From Asterochloris sp. CNOR1 (taxonomy: Eukaryota; Chlorophyta; Trebouxiophyceae; Trebouxiales; Trebouxiaceae): a DNA stretch of 64,000 bases. Under the pieces are notes generated by a model. That model was not told the origin of the DNA, searched no databases, and saw only the letters and a list, made by a program, of their open reading frames with translations. The number at the start of each line of letters is the position of its first letter. Positions within the stretch are counted from its first letter, which is position 1. The stretch spans positions 744,001 through 808,000 of the forward strand of contig OZ017760.1 in assembly GCA_963969365.1 (NCBI GenBank), read 5' to 3'. A program made the position numbers and the translations under genes. Shown one piece after another: positions 46,401 through 57,742 of the stretch.

Positions 46401-49331
46401 ACTGCTGACCCTGGCGGCTCTGTTGGTGCAAAAAGTGGGCTCGGCCGGCCTCACAGCAACCATGGCTCTGAGCAAAGCGCAGATGGAGTGGTATTTCGAC
46501 CCCTCAGACAGGACCGGAGCAGGTGCAGAGGGCAGCACCTCATACAAGTAGGTATCTAATCCCTATGCCTGTGGTGATACCTGTGCACATGTGTTGTGAC
46601 ATTGGTCGTGTTGAGCTCAAAGCGCGTCCCAGCTTTTTTCCTGCTGCAGGGCCCATGCAGCCTTGCCAGTGAATTGCCCCCTGGAAATGATGTTTGAGGA
46701 AGGGGATGACGGCAGCTGCACGCCACACTTCACTCCCCTTCCTCTGGGACACTCAGAGGATGCAGATGCAAGTGCAAGGCAACAGGACCCTCAGCAGCCA
46801 GGTGGCCTTTTGCTGCTGCTGAGATCTTACTCTGGGACAAAGCTGCATGGCGCCTCACACCATGCTAGATAAGTTTGGCAGCCCCTCAGCCTCTGTTCCA
46901 CATCAGGCAATGCTGCTTGCCTTTCCTGCAGACCTGGAGGACCCCTGGCTTGCCAGCATGCTCCCCGTCCTACCTGGAGATGTGGCCACTGCAGTGTCAT
47001 GTTGCCAACAGGCACCAGCAGCAGACCAGGCAGAGGACCCAGCTGGAAAGGACAGGTGCGCATCACAGCCCAGCAGCTGGCAATCCCAGCTCCTGCAACG
47101 CCCATTCAGATTGTTGCATGCAGCAACACTTTTTGATTCAGTGCTGTTTGGGGGCAATGTTGCAGGGCTGGCGCTGCTGTGTGCAGGCTACAGCATCCCG
47201 ATTGTGGAGGTTGTGGCTGACCTGGGCAGGCAGTGGCTTGTCAGGTTCAGCAGCGGAACAGAGGTGGACCTGCAAATTAAGTGTACGGACCTGACTCCTG
47301 CTCTGGCCAAGCTGAGCCAGAGCAGCACATCTGGGGAGTCTTCCAGCTGGGTCAAGTCCTTCTTGACAAGCAAAGAGTCGACCTCAGGTGCAGTCTGCCT
47401 GCGCCTCTTCCCATGCCAATCACTGTGCAGGGACCTGCACTTCCTGCGTTGCAGCGGAGCTGATGCCCATCCGTCTGAGGCAATCTTGAAAGCTGAGCAC
47501 AGCATTGATTGACTGGCAAGCAAGCCCAGGGAGCTGAAAGCAACGCTGAAGTGTTGCATGATTCATGTCACTGCAGACTCTGCGCGCAGCCCCTTCCACC
47601 ATGACAACCGCGCAGGCATCCCGGGCACCCTGCATCGCATCAGCGTGCTCATGGCACGTGACGGCTGTACCCCTGTGGGACTCACATACCGTGTGGGTCG
47701 CCACATGTCGGGTGAGGGCTGGTTGAGCCAGCAGCGTGCTGACAAGTGCCCAACAACGCTGTGACGCTGCTGGCTTGGTTTCAGGAGATCTCATTTGCTC
47801 AACATCTTTTGGCATGTTCTTGTCCAGCTCCCCATTGAGCTCTTCTTGGCCTCAGTATGCAAATTTGGCTGGTCCTGGGATCTCTCAGGCAGTGCTGTGC
47901 TGCTTTGACAGTGCAAGTGGGTCAATTGAACACTGTCCCATCACATGCAGGCATTGGAATGCTGTTGCTGGACATCCTGGCAAGGATGTCTGAGCAGCTG
48001 GCAACTGCCCTGGCTGATGAAGATCAGCTGAGCCCCTCCCTGCTGATTCTGGGTCCCCCTGGCGTTGGTGAGTTTGGCTGACGCAGGTTGAGCAGGATCG
48101 CAGCTGCTTGGGGCATCCCTCTTGGTAGCTTGCGGGTACATTGCGTTTGTGCAAGTTGTCCATGAAACAAACATGGCAACTAAGTTGCAAGCGCTGCCTA
48201 GCTGAAGCTGTGTCTGCTTGATGCCGAGCTGCCGCATTTCCAGAATGTGGCAGTGAGCCGCTCATGGCCTGCATCAAGCAGTCTGCTGTGCTGATGCAGG
48301 GAAAACCACCCTGTTGCGGGATGTGGCAGGGCTGCTTGCGGACCGCTTCAAGCAGCGCGTGATTGTCGTGGACACCAGCTGTGAGATTGCAGGGGACGGG
48401 GTCCTCGCTCACCCCTGCATCGGGCGGGCACGGCGGATGATGGTGCCTGCCTGCGAGAGGCAGCACGAGATGCTGCGGGAGGCAGTGCAGAACCACAACC
48501 CGCAGGTGGCTCTGCATTCAAAGGCCTTGCTTGAAACGATTGTTGCATCTTAGGCCTGCTGCACCTCCAAGGATGGCAGGCTTGGGAGAGCTTAGTAGGC
48601 TACAATAACATCACGGCGGGCCTCAAGCTGTGCTCCCTCTCAGCCTGAGGGCTCTTCTGCAGGTGATTGTGGTGGACGAGATTGGCAGCAAGACTGAGGT
48701 CGCAGCTGTCAAGGACATCGCACAGAGGGGGGTGGCAACCGTGGGCACTGCCCACGGTGTGTCCCTGAAGAGCCTGCTGAAGAACCCTGAGCTGAATGCC
48801 CTGGTTGGAGGCATGCACCAGGTCATCGTCGGAGACGCAGCTGCCAAGTAAGCCGTTGACTCCCGATGGTGGGCTGGTCCTCCCAGCCTCTTACATCCAC
48901 GCATGCTCTGAATGGCACCATCTGCAGCCTTTAGGTGCAGCTGCATGGCGAGAGGCACTCACAGGCTGTCTTTTGGCTTTGGTTCAGCAGCCCTCGCATC
49001 AGCAAGTTTTGTGTGCCATTGCAGAAACACTCCCCTCGGCCAGAAGACCCGCACAGAACGCAAGGGCGCTCCTTGCTTCAGCACTCTGGTGGAGGTGTTG
49101 GGCTACGCTCGCTGGCGGGTGCACCTTAATGTGGCACGCAGCGTTGACGCTCTGCTGGCTGGAGAGCAGCCAGTGACCCAGCTGAGGGAGATGCAGGGCA
49201 GCAAGATGTTGATGACCATTGAAATGGCTGAGCCACCCTCCCTGGGTGTGCACAGCAGGCAGCCAATCAATGGGGGTGCCTCATTGGCCTTGCCAGCCTG
49301 GATGCAGCAGCTGCAGGCATACTCCAAGTAG
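43472..49331 (+). CDS. Fusion protein: DEDDy 3'-5' exonuclease joined to a Ycf45/SpoIIIAA-type P-loop ATPase
   Basis: Sixteen exons all keep frame: 43472-43900, 44176-44277, 44392-44871, 45051-45221, 45377-45496, 45638-45826, 45958-45984, 46048-46166, 46284-46547, 46650-46801, 46932-47387, 47577-47711, 47951-48067, 48300-48505, 48663-48847 and 49025-49331, giving 1152 residues. Residues 1-394 are unrecognised (DGTLYLNAVDLASFGDDALF) plus an Ala/Gln linker. Residues 395-582 form an RNase D-like nuclease with ExoI (AIAVDCEG), ExoII (VFHDCRQDSAALKY) and ExoIII (Tyr578-Ala-Ser-Asp-Asp582). Residues about 730-1152 match the Ycf45/SpoIIIAA ATPase: GLTYRVGRHMSG, Walker A GPPGVGKTT (916-924), EIAGDGVLAHPCIGRARRM, Walker B VIVVDE (990-995), GTAHG, and a C-terminal R3H-like tail (RWRVHLNVARSVDALL). 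Land-plant relatives of the ATPase part include plastid proteins, so organelle RNA or DNA work is plausible; no clear transit peptide is seen. Exon 45958-45984 is only 27 bp. The 46166/46284 junction is the least certain. Confidence 0.88.
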
Positions 49332-49628
49332 CTACTACCCTATACATTGTGTATTTCACATGAGCTGTGGCTTATGCTAACAACTGTTCTCAAGGACGCA
49401 AGCAGCCACTAACACATCAAAGATGCAGCAACACATCAATTGGCAACGCATCCTTGCAAGTTGTCGATGTTCATGCTGCCCTTGCTCAGTTGAAGCTGCC
49501 CTGCTTGCTTCATTTGCCAGTTCACTGCACGACTACTTGAGCGAATGGTTTTATTCTGGAACTTGCAGTTCAAGGCACTAAAGTTGTGAGACTCGCTGAT
49601 CAAAGGCCACAAGACATGCTAGCGAGCT

Positions 49629-50084
49629 TTAAGGCCACATGGCTGGTGGTGTGATGCCATCATGATAGCAGTAGTAGTATACTGCAAGCCAGGCCTTGAG
49701 CTCCTTGCCAACCAGGTCTGGCTCCAGCTGCAGCCTGCGGCCGCCCCCTGATGGCGGCTTCAGATGTGCCATATGAGGCTGTGGTGTGCCATTGCCAGGG
49801 CCAGACCCTGCAGTGAGTTGACCTGGTTGGCCTGCTGATGAAACAAGGTCAGTGCTGGCGATGCCAAACACGACAATGAACACTGTAGCTGCAGCAAGCA
49901 AGCTGGTAATCTGTGCCAGCGCTGGGCAGGTGTGCAAGCCAGGACCACACATCAGACTCCCCTCGCCACCATGTGCTGATGAAGCATTGATGCCCAGGGC
50001 TGGTGCATCCTGCCTGGGTCCCTTTGGATCTGTCCCCTCCACCAGCACCAAGCTGTTGGGAACAAGAGTCTGTCTCAGCCCCAC
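49629..50084 (-). CDS. Hypothetical 151-residue protein with one membrane segment (doubtful)
   Basis: A minus-strand ORF opens with MGLRQTLVPNSLV and contains a plausible transmembrane stretch (ITSLLAAATVFIVVFGIAS) and a C-terminal KELKAWLAVYYYCYHD. No homology is recognised. It lies downstream of the GT90 stop and opposite the 3' end of the exonuclease-ATPase gene. It could be chance or a terminal exon of an unresolved gene. Confidence 0.25.
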   Translation of the reverse strand: MGLRQTLVPNSLVLVEGTDPKGPRQDAPALGINASSAHGGEGSLMCGPGLHTCPALAQITSLLAAATVFIVVFGIASTDLVSSAGQPGQLTAGSGPGNGTPQPHMAHLKPPSGGGRRLQLEPDLVGKELKAWLAVYYYCYHDGITPPAMWP

Positions 50085-50534
50085 TTAGACTGCCCTCATA
50101 TTGCAAGGAAGTGGATAGCCCCATGAAGCCATCAATTTTGTTGTTTGCAAACCAGGCCTCCAGCTGTTAGAAATCATCAGCATCAAGATTGCACTGTGAT
50201 TTGTGCCCCACAGTTGCAGATGCATCAATCTCATCGCTTGGCCATCAGTTGATAGACAGTGGCCACCAGCAACTTGCGTCATGCAGGCTGCTCATGCTGC
50301 AACTTGAGTCAATTGACTGGGGTGTATATTCCTGGAGGAGAAGGGGAACTTCGATTTATGTCTACTCAGGTCACGGTCAGATCAGCACAAGCAGCAATAC
50401 AGCCTCTGCTGAATGTGCATGGCAAACTTCTGAGGTTAGCATGCATTCAAAAGGGCTCTAGAGGAGGAGTCATGGCAACAGGAACAGCAGGAAAAGTCAA
50501 CATACACCATGACAGCCCTGGATGCAAACAGTCA

Positions 50535-53500
50535 TCAAACTGGGTGCGGGTCGCCTTTTCTTGAGGGGTAACGTTTGAGCTCCTCTAAGAAGATCTCCTG
50601 CAGGTTCTCCCCTTTCACAAACTTGTTGATATAGGCCAGCAGCAGCCTCACAGCGTAGCATTCCAGGCCGTGGGTGCTCAGGTGGGTGTCAGCAAAATCT
50701 GTGGCTCGATCCGAGATCTCCCTGATCTGCACAGGGTGCTCAGAGGCCCACTGGTGCATTCCAAATATGTTGGTCCCAAAGGTGGAGGTGTAGAATTCCG
50801 GCTCAAAATGCACTGCAGGTCATCAAGGGTGGGGTGAATTGGTTCTTTCAACGCTCAAAAGCCAGGAATGACATTCACAGAAAGTGCAAGGTACTGCTGT
50901 CACTGGGCTGCAGCAGAGTGGCTATGCTGGACTCAGTCAGGAGACAACAACATCCGAAGGCAAAGAGGCTGTGCCTGTGCATGTCACAAGAGTAAAAGAA
51001 AGCAAAAAGGCAAAGAACAACTGCACAGACCTGGCACATAGTGGACGAAGGGCACGAGCAAGGGGAAGTACCTGTTGCAGAGCAGATGACGATGTGTCAG
51101 AGCGCGCTGGTGATCATGAATTTGTGCAGACGAAGGGCAGCACGGCTTACATCGCCAGCGAGGTGTTGCTTACCTTTGTCAAGTGCAGCTGCATGGAGTT
51201 GGGTGACCGTGCAGGGTACGATGCTAAGCGCAGACGAGCTGCGTATGCATTGCCAACAACAGCAAACAAGAGCTTGACAGCCGGAGCTGCAGACGCTCAC
51301 CACATCCACCGGGGGGTGCTGACCATGAAGACTGTGGCATCTGTGTACAGCATCTGATCCAGACGCAGGCTTGCGCTGTGCCCATCAGCATAGATCAACC
51401 ACTGCAAGGGACAATCAGCTGCAGCTCGGTACTATTTTCAGGACAGGGGTGTGCCCGTCACGGACAGGACTGCGCACGGCAAGCAAAGCAAGCACGCAGC
51501 TGCGAAAAGCAGCGCACTGGCAGCAGGCAGTATCAGGAAGGCCGGGCAACACCTAAAGGTAATGACCTTCTCTGACATGCACTCCAACTTAGGTCTATAG
51601 GCCCAGCTCAGGCTATCTAACCCCACCAGCAGCTGCCCAAGCACCAGCAGGCAGCACAGCCGTCTCCTTGCTGCAGCCATCTACATGCTATTCTGCTCCA
51701 CGCATCTGAGAACTCTGCCACCAAGCTCACCCAAATGCGGACCTTCCGCTGTGATACAGACAGGCTCTTCTGCAGTGTGCACTCAGGCCCTGCCCCCAGC
51801 CCACATGAAAGCAGCCCACCTGATGCAACATAGACACCCAGCTCCTACAGTGTGCCAGGCCTCTGCAGCCCTGGATTCAGTTTGAGGCGGCCCACCTGGT
51901 GCAGCCTACCGTGCCCTTCTGCATTGTCAGCCTCACCTGAAACTGGTCCACCTGCTGCAGCATGGACATGCCCTTGTGCACGGTGGAGTTGAAGGTCTCC
52001 TTGTCCTTTGCGTCCATGTAGTCCATGATTGAGGTCAGCCCCGCATAGATCAGACCTGGCTGGGCCATCCCGGCACGCATTATGGCTTTCCTGCAGGCAC
52101 TGGCGGTCATTAGACATGCGGTCATGCCCCGCTGCATGCCTTACCCTGACTGAGAGATGACAGCTCGCAGCATGGCCTCCCTGCACACAAGGGCAAGGAG
52201 CAGACAGCACCTGTCAGCCCTGGCTGGCTCGATCCAGTCTGCAGCATTCCTGCAGGTAGGGGCAGCGCGGTGTTGCATTGCTGGTGTTCCCACCTATGCA
52301 TGCCTTGATGGCACACCTTAGCCCTGGCAGAAACATGCCAGCTCGCAGCATGGCCTTCCTGCAGACACGATCGAGGGGCGTGCAGCAGGCTAGTGGATCG
52401 GCTGATGCATGCCTTCCTGCTCAACTGGGCCGGGAATTGCAGCATGTACCAGCCCTGGCTGAGGGGTTGAGTGCACCTGCCAAGGTAGAGCCGTAACAAT
52501 TGTAGGAATGATGTTCTGGCAGGCAATGTGCTGTGCAGATCAGCTTGCAGCCATGCTGCTCTGCAAGGCCTTGCAGCGCTGCTGAGACGCTGTGAGAAAG
52601 TTGGAGGCTACTGCATTGCTGCTGCTCAGCATGGCGCATCTTCCTGGCAGACAGCAGGGCTGGTCCTGCTTGCTTCCAAGCCTCGACATCAGCCAGACTG
52701 CATCCCTTGTCAGGCTGAGCATCCGAGGGGTTCCTGGGCTGCAGCCAGGCTGCGCCCTCTGGGCACCTGTGTCACCAGGGTGCTGTAAGCGTGTTCAGGC
52801 TCTGCCCCTGCCACTGAGACCAGCTTGACGGCGCCAGGCCTCACCTGCGGCCATTGGTCCACCCTGTGGGGCTGCCCAGGAAGCAGGCTTTGCGTTCTCG
52901 CTTGTCGCCTGGGCCGGCACGAGAGTGTGACTTGTCGCCCAGGAACTTGGGCCCATTCATGGAGATGGGTAGCAGCAGGCTGTTCTCTCTCATCTCCACG
53001 TTGCAGAAATCTGCAGAGGGAAAATCGTACGCGGTTTGCACCGAGGACCAACAGGTGCAGCAGACAGGGGAGTGAGTCATTGTCCTTCATCCCCCACATC
53101 ACAGGAACCTGCAGAGATGCAGTCAGATATGCATATGCTGTTTGCATTCTGAGGGTACAGGGCTTGAGGGGCTGGGGCACGGCTGCACAGCGTTGCGCAA
53201 AGGAACAGCAGCCCAATATCCACAGAGGCCTGGCATGAGCTAGAAGCTTTCCATTGTGCAAATTAAGGGTGACTGCTGGACGCAGTTCAGTTTGGAGACC
53301 TGTGAAGTCCATGCAGGGGCAACCTGTGCAGACCTTCTAAAATGCTTTTCTAAGACAGTGCGTCGTGACAGCTCAGATGTCGGTTGGCTGCAACACACTG
53401 CAGCCCCTACTCACAGACATTTGCAAACAGGGCTTCAGAGAGGCTGGTGCAAGAGAGCAGTTGTTACCACAGCACTCACCTAAGAAAGGGAAGGGGTAGT

Positions 53501-54622
53501 ATAGGTGGGCAAGGACTGGCTCGTCCCATATATTGAAAGCTGCCAGGAAATCTGATTGCACCCAACAGAAGAGCCTTAGATTCTTGTTGTGGCTGTCACA
53601 AGCCTTGAGAAGCTGTGACCTGCCACCACCTGCAGAGCCAGTCAACAAAGCAAGGGTCAAGCTTACCTGGGAATTTGACCTTCTGGAGCAGATGGCGCAG
53701 CACTGGCAGAATGTGCCATGCTCCTGCAGCCAGCCCAAATGCCTTTGATGCCAACATGAAATGTTGGCGAGCGTGACCTGAGGCCAAGCTGCTGAAGGTG
53801 CTTGAGGCTTCAAGATCTGTCTGGGCGGTCACCAGCAGTGATGGACACAGCGCCTCCCTAATTTTGGCCAAGCCATCACTGGCAGCGTTTGGCACATACA
53901 AGCAGCCTCCCCACTGCCAAGTTGCCCTGTCATGAATGGCAGGACAAGCCAAAGGGGTGGCACAGGTTTTCAGCAGCACTGGCCAGCACGTGACACACAG
54001 AGGAGCCTGGTTCCTGTATTCCTCACCATTGCCCAGGTGGTTGGGGTGTTCTGGCAGATTCTTATGGTCCCCAATCTCTGACAGCGAGGGGTGTACATAC
54101 AAATTGTTGTTCAGCATGAACAGCATGGCTTTGGGGTTGCCCCCGCCCGCACTGTGTGGCAGGAACCTGCAGAACAGGAGCAATGGAACACACAATGACA
54201 GTGTGTCCAGGGGTGTATGCTCTGATGTGCTCCAAAACACGCAGCGGAAGCTTTCATGCGTGCCCAACCTGTCAGCCACCCCTCAAGCAGATGGCTTACC
54301 AGTCTGGGAAACCCACTGACACCATTTCTCTAGCAGAAAACTTCTGCTTGTGAGTCCAGCGCCTATGGAGCCAAAAGTCAATCAGGAAATTGTGATCCTG
54401 CTCCACATGCTTACAGTTCTGTTCCAGGAAAGCTGCTGGATCCAGCTTATCTGCCCCTGCATGGAGGCATAATTGCCCAGACATCAGAGGTTACTCCAGC
54501 ACGCCGCATGTACTCTCGGGCTGAACCTGCCCAGAATGTCAGCACATCGCCAGCACATGCCTACCAGCATGTCCAACGCTCATTAGCAGAGCCAGGACTG
54601 CTAAACTGACAGGGGGGGCCAT
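50535..54622 (-). CDS. Secreted/ER GT90 (CAP10, rumi/KDELC-like) glycosyltransferase
   Basis: Starts with a signal peptide (ATG at 54622, MAPPVSLAVLALLMSVGHAG). Exons in frame: 54565-54622, 54300-54456, 54027-54166, 53480-53629, 52845-53010, 51937-52090 and 51301-51401 (308 codons so far); the last exon is 50535-50812 with the stop at 50535. One short exon between 51301 and 50812 is missing: phases require a length of 3n+2. GT90 landmarks in order: PVLAHLYYPFPFL, RKACFLGSPTGWTNGR, the DG sugar-nucleotide region WLIYADGHSASLRLDQ (Asp281-Gly282), EFYTSTFGT, and the C-terminal helix FADTHLSTHGLECYAVRLLL. By family it would transfer a sugar such as glucose or xylose in the secretory pathway. The C-terminus is KGDPHPV, not KDEL. 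Donor sugar and acceptor cannot be read from sequence. Confidence 0.82.
52100..52400 (-). pseudogene. Decayed repeats of the acceptor side of GT90 exon 51937-52090
   Basis: The exon start reads, on +, CGGCACGCATTATGGCTTTC followed by CTGCAGGCA. In the upstream intron, GCTCGCAGCATGGCCTCC with CTGCACACA (about 52160) and GCTCGCAGCATGGCCTTCC with TGCAGACA (about 52330) repeat it, and a weaker copy with ATTCCTGCAGG lies near 52245. These are visual alignments. Confidence 0.55.
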
Positions 54623-54796
54623 TCCAGGTATGATGCGTGCTCAAGTGAGGCTGCATGCCACATTACGAGCGATGTACATGCAGAGGCGTGACACACTCAA
54701 CTGTATCATCGCCAGATGATGATGTCCGACGTTGGGCAGATTATTGATTAGTAATTTTGAGGTGAGTGAGGGGGTCAGAGCAAGACAATGTGGTTG

Positions 54797-54923
54797 TGGA
54801 CCAGGAGCAGTAAGCAATGCGTCACATGTTGGACTCTCAGAGTGTTTGGGAACGCAACAGATGTACTTGTGACCAGGAGCAGTGAGCAATGTGTCACATG
54901 TTGGACTGTCAGAGGTTTTGGGA
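54797..54923. repeat. Two tandem copies, about 55 bp each at 72-bp spacing
   Basis: ACCAGGAGCAGTAAGCAATG at 54800 and ACCAGGAGCAGTGAGCAATG at 54872 each continue with GTCACATGTTGGACT and a GTTTGGGA or TTTTGGGA end. The repeat lies between the stop of the beta-helix gene and the start of the GT90 gene, both minus strand. It could belong to the 3' UTR of the first or the promoter of the second. Confidence 0.8.
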
Positions 54924-54939
54924 TCAAAATAGAGGTCTT

Positions 54940-56777
54940 TCAACCAAATCGGACGGATCCCTGCATATCATTGGCGCTGCAAATTGTTCCCATGTCAAGG
55001 TCAGCAGCAGGATCCACGCTGGCCGCTCCCCGTGCATTCCCCTGCACCCTGTTAAACCTGATGTTGCCACTGCAGTCCTGCAGGGGACGTGCACCATGAA
55101 GTCGTCAGGCCAACATTGCAGCAGTGCCTTTGCAGGGTCTCACAATCGCATTACCTTGAGATAGAGACCATACTGCTTGTTGTTCAGAATTAAATTCCGC
55201 ATGAGCGAGAGCTTGGCGCCATCTCTTGCCAGCACCCCATGCTGAGCACACTGGACCATCACGCAGTCCTCGATAGTGGCCAGCTGAGGCCTGTCTGCAG
55301 GCAGGGTGCACAGGGTTGCAGGTGCTGGCTGAGCAGGTGCACTCGAGCCCGGTGTGCAGGCAAGGCGCGTGCAGTTGCAGCAGAAGGTATGCTGTTGATG
55401 CAGCAGCTTCGGCTGGGACCTGTCGGCAGTCATGACGCACAAAGCTGCCAGTGTCCCTGCACAAACAGTTGATCACAGAGGCAAGTGAGCTGCTGAGATG
55501 GTCGCCATTTGGCAATTCAGACAGCACCATCCTGCATCCCAATGTGAGAGTCCAAGGGAGCAGTCCTGGTCAATAGTGCACTCGCATTGCTGCCATGCTT
55601 TGAGACACCACCTAAGAGACCAAGTACACCATACCCACCTGGCGTGTCATCTGATAGCAGTTCTCCAAAGACCGCCACTCCGCTGCGTGCACAGGAGTGC
55701 ATGGTGCATTTGTGCAAAGTGGCGCCGCCCTCGATGCCTACCCCCGTTCCTGTGGAGGAGGATATGTCACACTGCTCCAGGGTGGCATCGCAGCCCTGTA
55801 ACAGGTGGCAATCGAGCTTTCCTTCAGTTGAGTTCAGTGCCGGCTCATGGAGCTAACTGCACTGCTCCAGGGTGGTGCTACAGCCCTACAGAGGATGTAG
55901 CAGGTGTGAAAGCAAGGCTGCACTGCCCCAGGTGGCAGCCCTGCAGGAGATTTGCATTCCCCTAACATTGGGTCCTAAGCAGGTGACCAGTGCACATCCA
56001 AGGGATCCTGTGCTGCAGCTCTGTTGAGCTCAGACATAGCCACAGTGATCAAGTGAGGAGCAAGCTGCAAAGAGCATGGGGCATGAAGGGCAGGCTCTGC
56101 GCAGCTTCGCACAGGTGAGGCGGTGCCGTAGGCAGTTGGGTGCACGTCGTGCGGCACTTCCACACCTAGCTTGCCTCAACAGGAGCCCCACACAAAGCCA
56201 GCACACCTGGAGGTGCACTGCATAGTTGTCTGCCACAGAGGGAGAGGCGTGGCGTAGGGTGATGCCCCTAACGGTTGCATGGCACCCTGAGGTGCAGTGC
56301 AGCACTGGCTGGTAGGGGCTGCTGGTCTCCCAGGTAACAACAACCTTGGCGCCCTGCCACACAGGAGCGGCTGCAGCTGTGAGTTCCTCAGTCGTGGCAA
56401 TATGGGGCAGGCATGGCATGCAGCAGTGGCGCAGGGCAGCAATGCACAGCAGCAAGCAGCAGCAGTGGGCAGGCTGCTCACCTGAGGCTCTGCTTGCAAA
56501 GTAATGTCCTTGTTGATTGTGAGCCTCTCACGATAACTGAGGCACACAGGCCACACATTCAGGCTTCTCATCAGACATGGGCCATTTCACACAAGCAGGG
56601 ACTCGTTGAGCTTGAAGCTAAGCCTCTCGGCCAAGCCACGCAGTGGGTCTGTGTGTGTTTCGTGTCACATGCCACCAACCTTCCTTCTGCTATCTGAATC
56701 ATGCTGCCAGGGGATGCTGCACTGATTGCTGCTATAATGCTACTGAATGCTGCACTGGTGCCTCCCACTGTAAGGGC
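54940..56777 (-). CDS. Right-handed beta-helix (CASH/FBXO11-like) protein, 3' part of gene
   Basis: Six exons chain in frame: 56680-56777, 56482-56536, 56207-56353, 55639-55795, 55155-55294 and 54940-55077 (stop at 54940). The encoded order is ISAASPGSMIQIAEGSYRER, LTINKDITLQAEPQ, HCTSGCHATVRGITLRHAS, GCDATLEQCDISSSTGTGVG, GGATLHKCTMHSCARSGVAV, ATIEDCVMVQCAQHGVLARD, RNLILNNKQYGLYLKDCSGN. The regular G-x-C/L-x-x-C and I-x-G/N-x-x-x-GV/GL spacing is that of coiled beta-helix rungs, as in FBXO11, pectate lyases and CASH proteins. The opening PGSMIQIAEGSYRE is a common first rung. The start and any F-box lie upstream in 56.8-57.7 kb and were not resolved, so an E3 adaptor role is not shown. It reads away from the secreted gene that begins at 57743. 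Confidence 0.78.
55855..55948 (-). pseudogene. Two decayed copies of the acceptor end of exon 55639-55795
   Basis: The real exon start reads on the minus strand as GCDATLEQCD. In the upstream intron 55855-55895 reads GCSTTLEQCS followed by a stop, and 55917-55948 reads GCHLGQCS. On + the shared text is CACTGCTCCAGGGTGG, then CAGCCCT, in the first copy and CACTGCCCCAGGTGGCAGCC in the second. Confidence 0.8.
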
Positions 56778-57742
56778 CTGCAGGCATTTGCTCTTAGTTT
56801 TGTCAATGTCTGGGACTCCCAGAACCCAGACCTGGCAGTGATCTTCAAGCCACCTGTTTCTCAGCGTGCTCCTGCGCCCAGGCATTGCCTGACTTCCAAG
56901 CTGGCACGAGCAGTAGTGTCTGCAATAGCTGCCTCCGGTGCACAGCTGCCAGCTGCTGCATGCCGGAAGCATGTCGAGGCAGATGTTGTTGTTGACTGGC
57001 CCCACCTGCCGCAGACCTGCTGCCACAATGACACTTTAGCAGGATCATGTGGGGCAGAGGCCTCGTCTACAAGCGGCAGAGGTCTCAAGAGCGTTCGACT
57101 CTCATTCTGGTCACAAGGCACTTGAATGACTGCTATTTGCCCTCACAAGCACAAGAGGACGTTCAGCCCAGGATAACAGGGGCAGCCGTAACGTACATAC
57201 AATCTGATAGTCATGCTGGTCTTGGATTGCTCCCAGAAATGCACCACCGATCGTTGCAGAGACCGCTGGAAGGTTGCGCCGGCCAGCCTGGAACAGAGGC
57301 GATCAGCTGCCAGCAATCCCTTACACTGTCATCGGCATCCTGAGCACCAGCCTGATACCAAACTGCCCTTCACAAGGTTGCCAGATCATGAAAGGTACTG
57401 CATAGCCACAGACGACTGGCAAAGGCCTGCACCATCTGCGGTGACAAGCTGGGCAAGGTCCATGCCTCGCTGCCAACAGGCAAGCTGGCCGTTATATTGG
57501 GATCTCTTATGTTATGCAACATACACCTACACACACAGACATGGCTGCTGCAGGGGTACCAAAATAGCTGGCAGCAGCCAGGAGCTTCCCAGGCCTCAGT
57601 CATCTGCTGCAAACGGCTGCAAGCCTGAGCAGAGAAGGCAAGCAGCAGCAGCGTAGCTGCATAGCCGCCTCAGCCCCGCTCAATGCTCACACAACCAGCT
57701 GACGCCCGCAGCGTCAGCTGCTGACTCTCCAACACAGACTCA

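Noticed and set aside
46550-46931. Possible gene boundary between the exonuclease and ATPase parts
   Set aside because: Exons 46650-46801 and 46932-47387 join in phase through normal donor and acceptor sites, and no start codon context or stop separates them.
53596-54279. 227-codon minus-strand ORF in the GT90 gene
   Set aside because: Only 54027-54166 is exon; that exon joins directly and in phase to 53480-53629, so the rest of the ORF is intron read-through.
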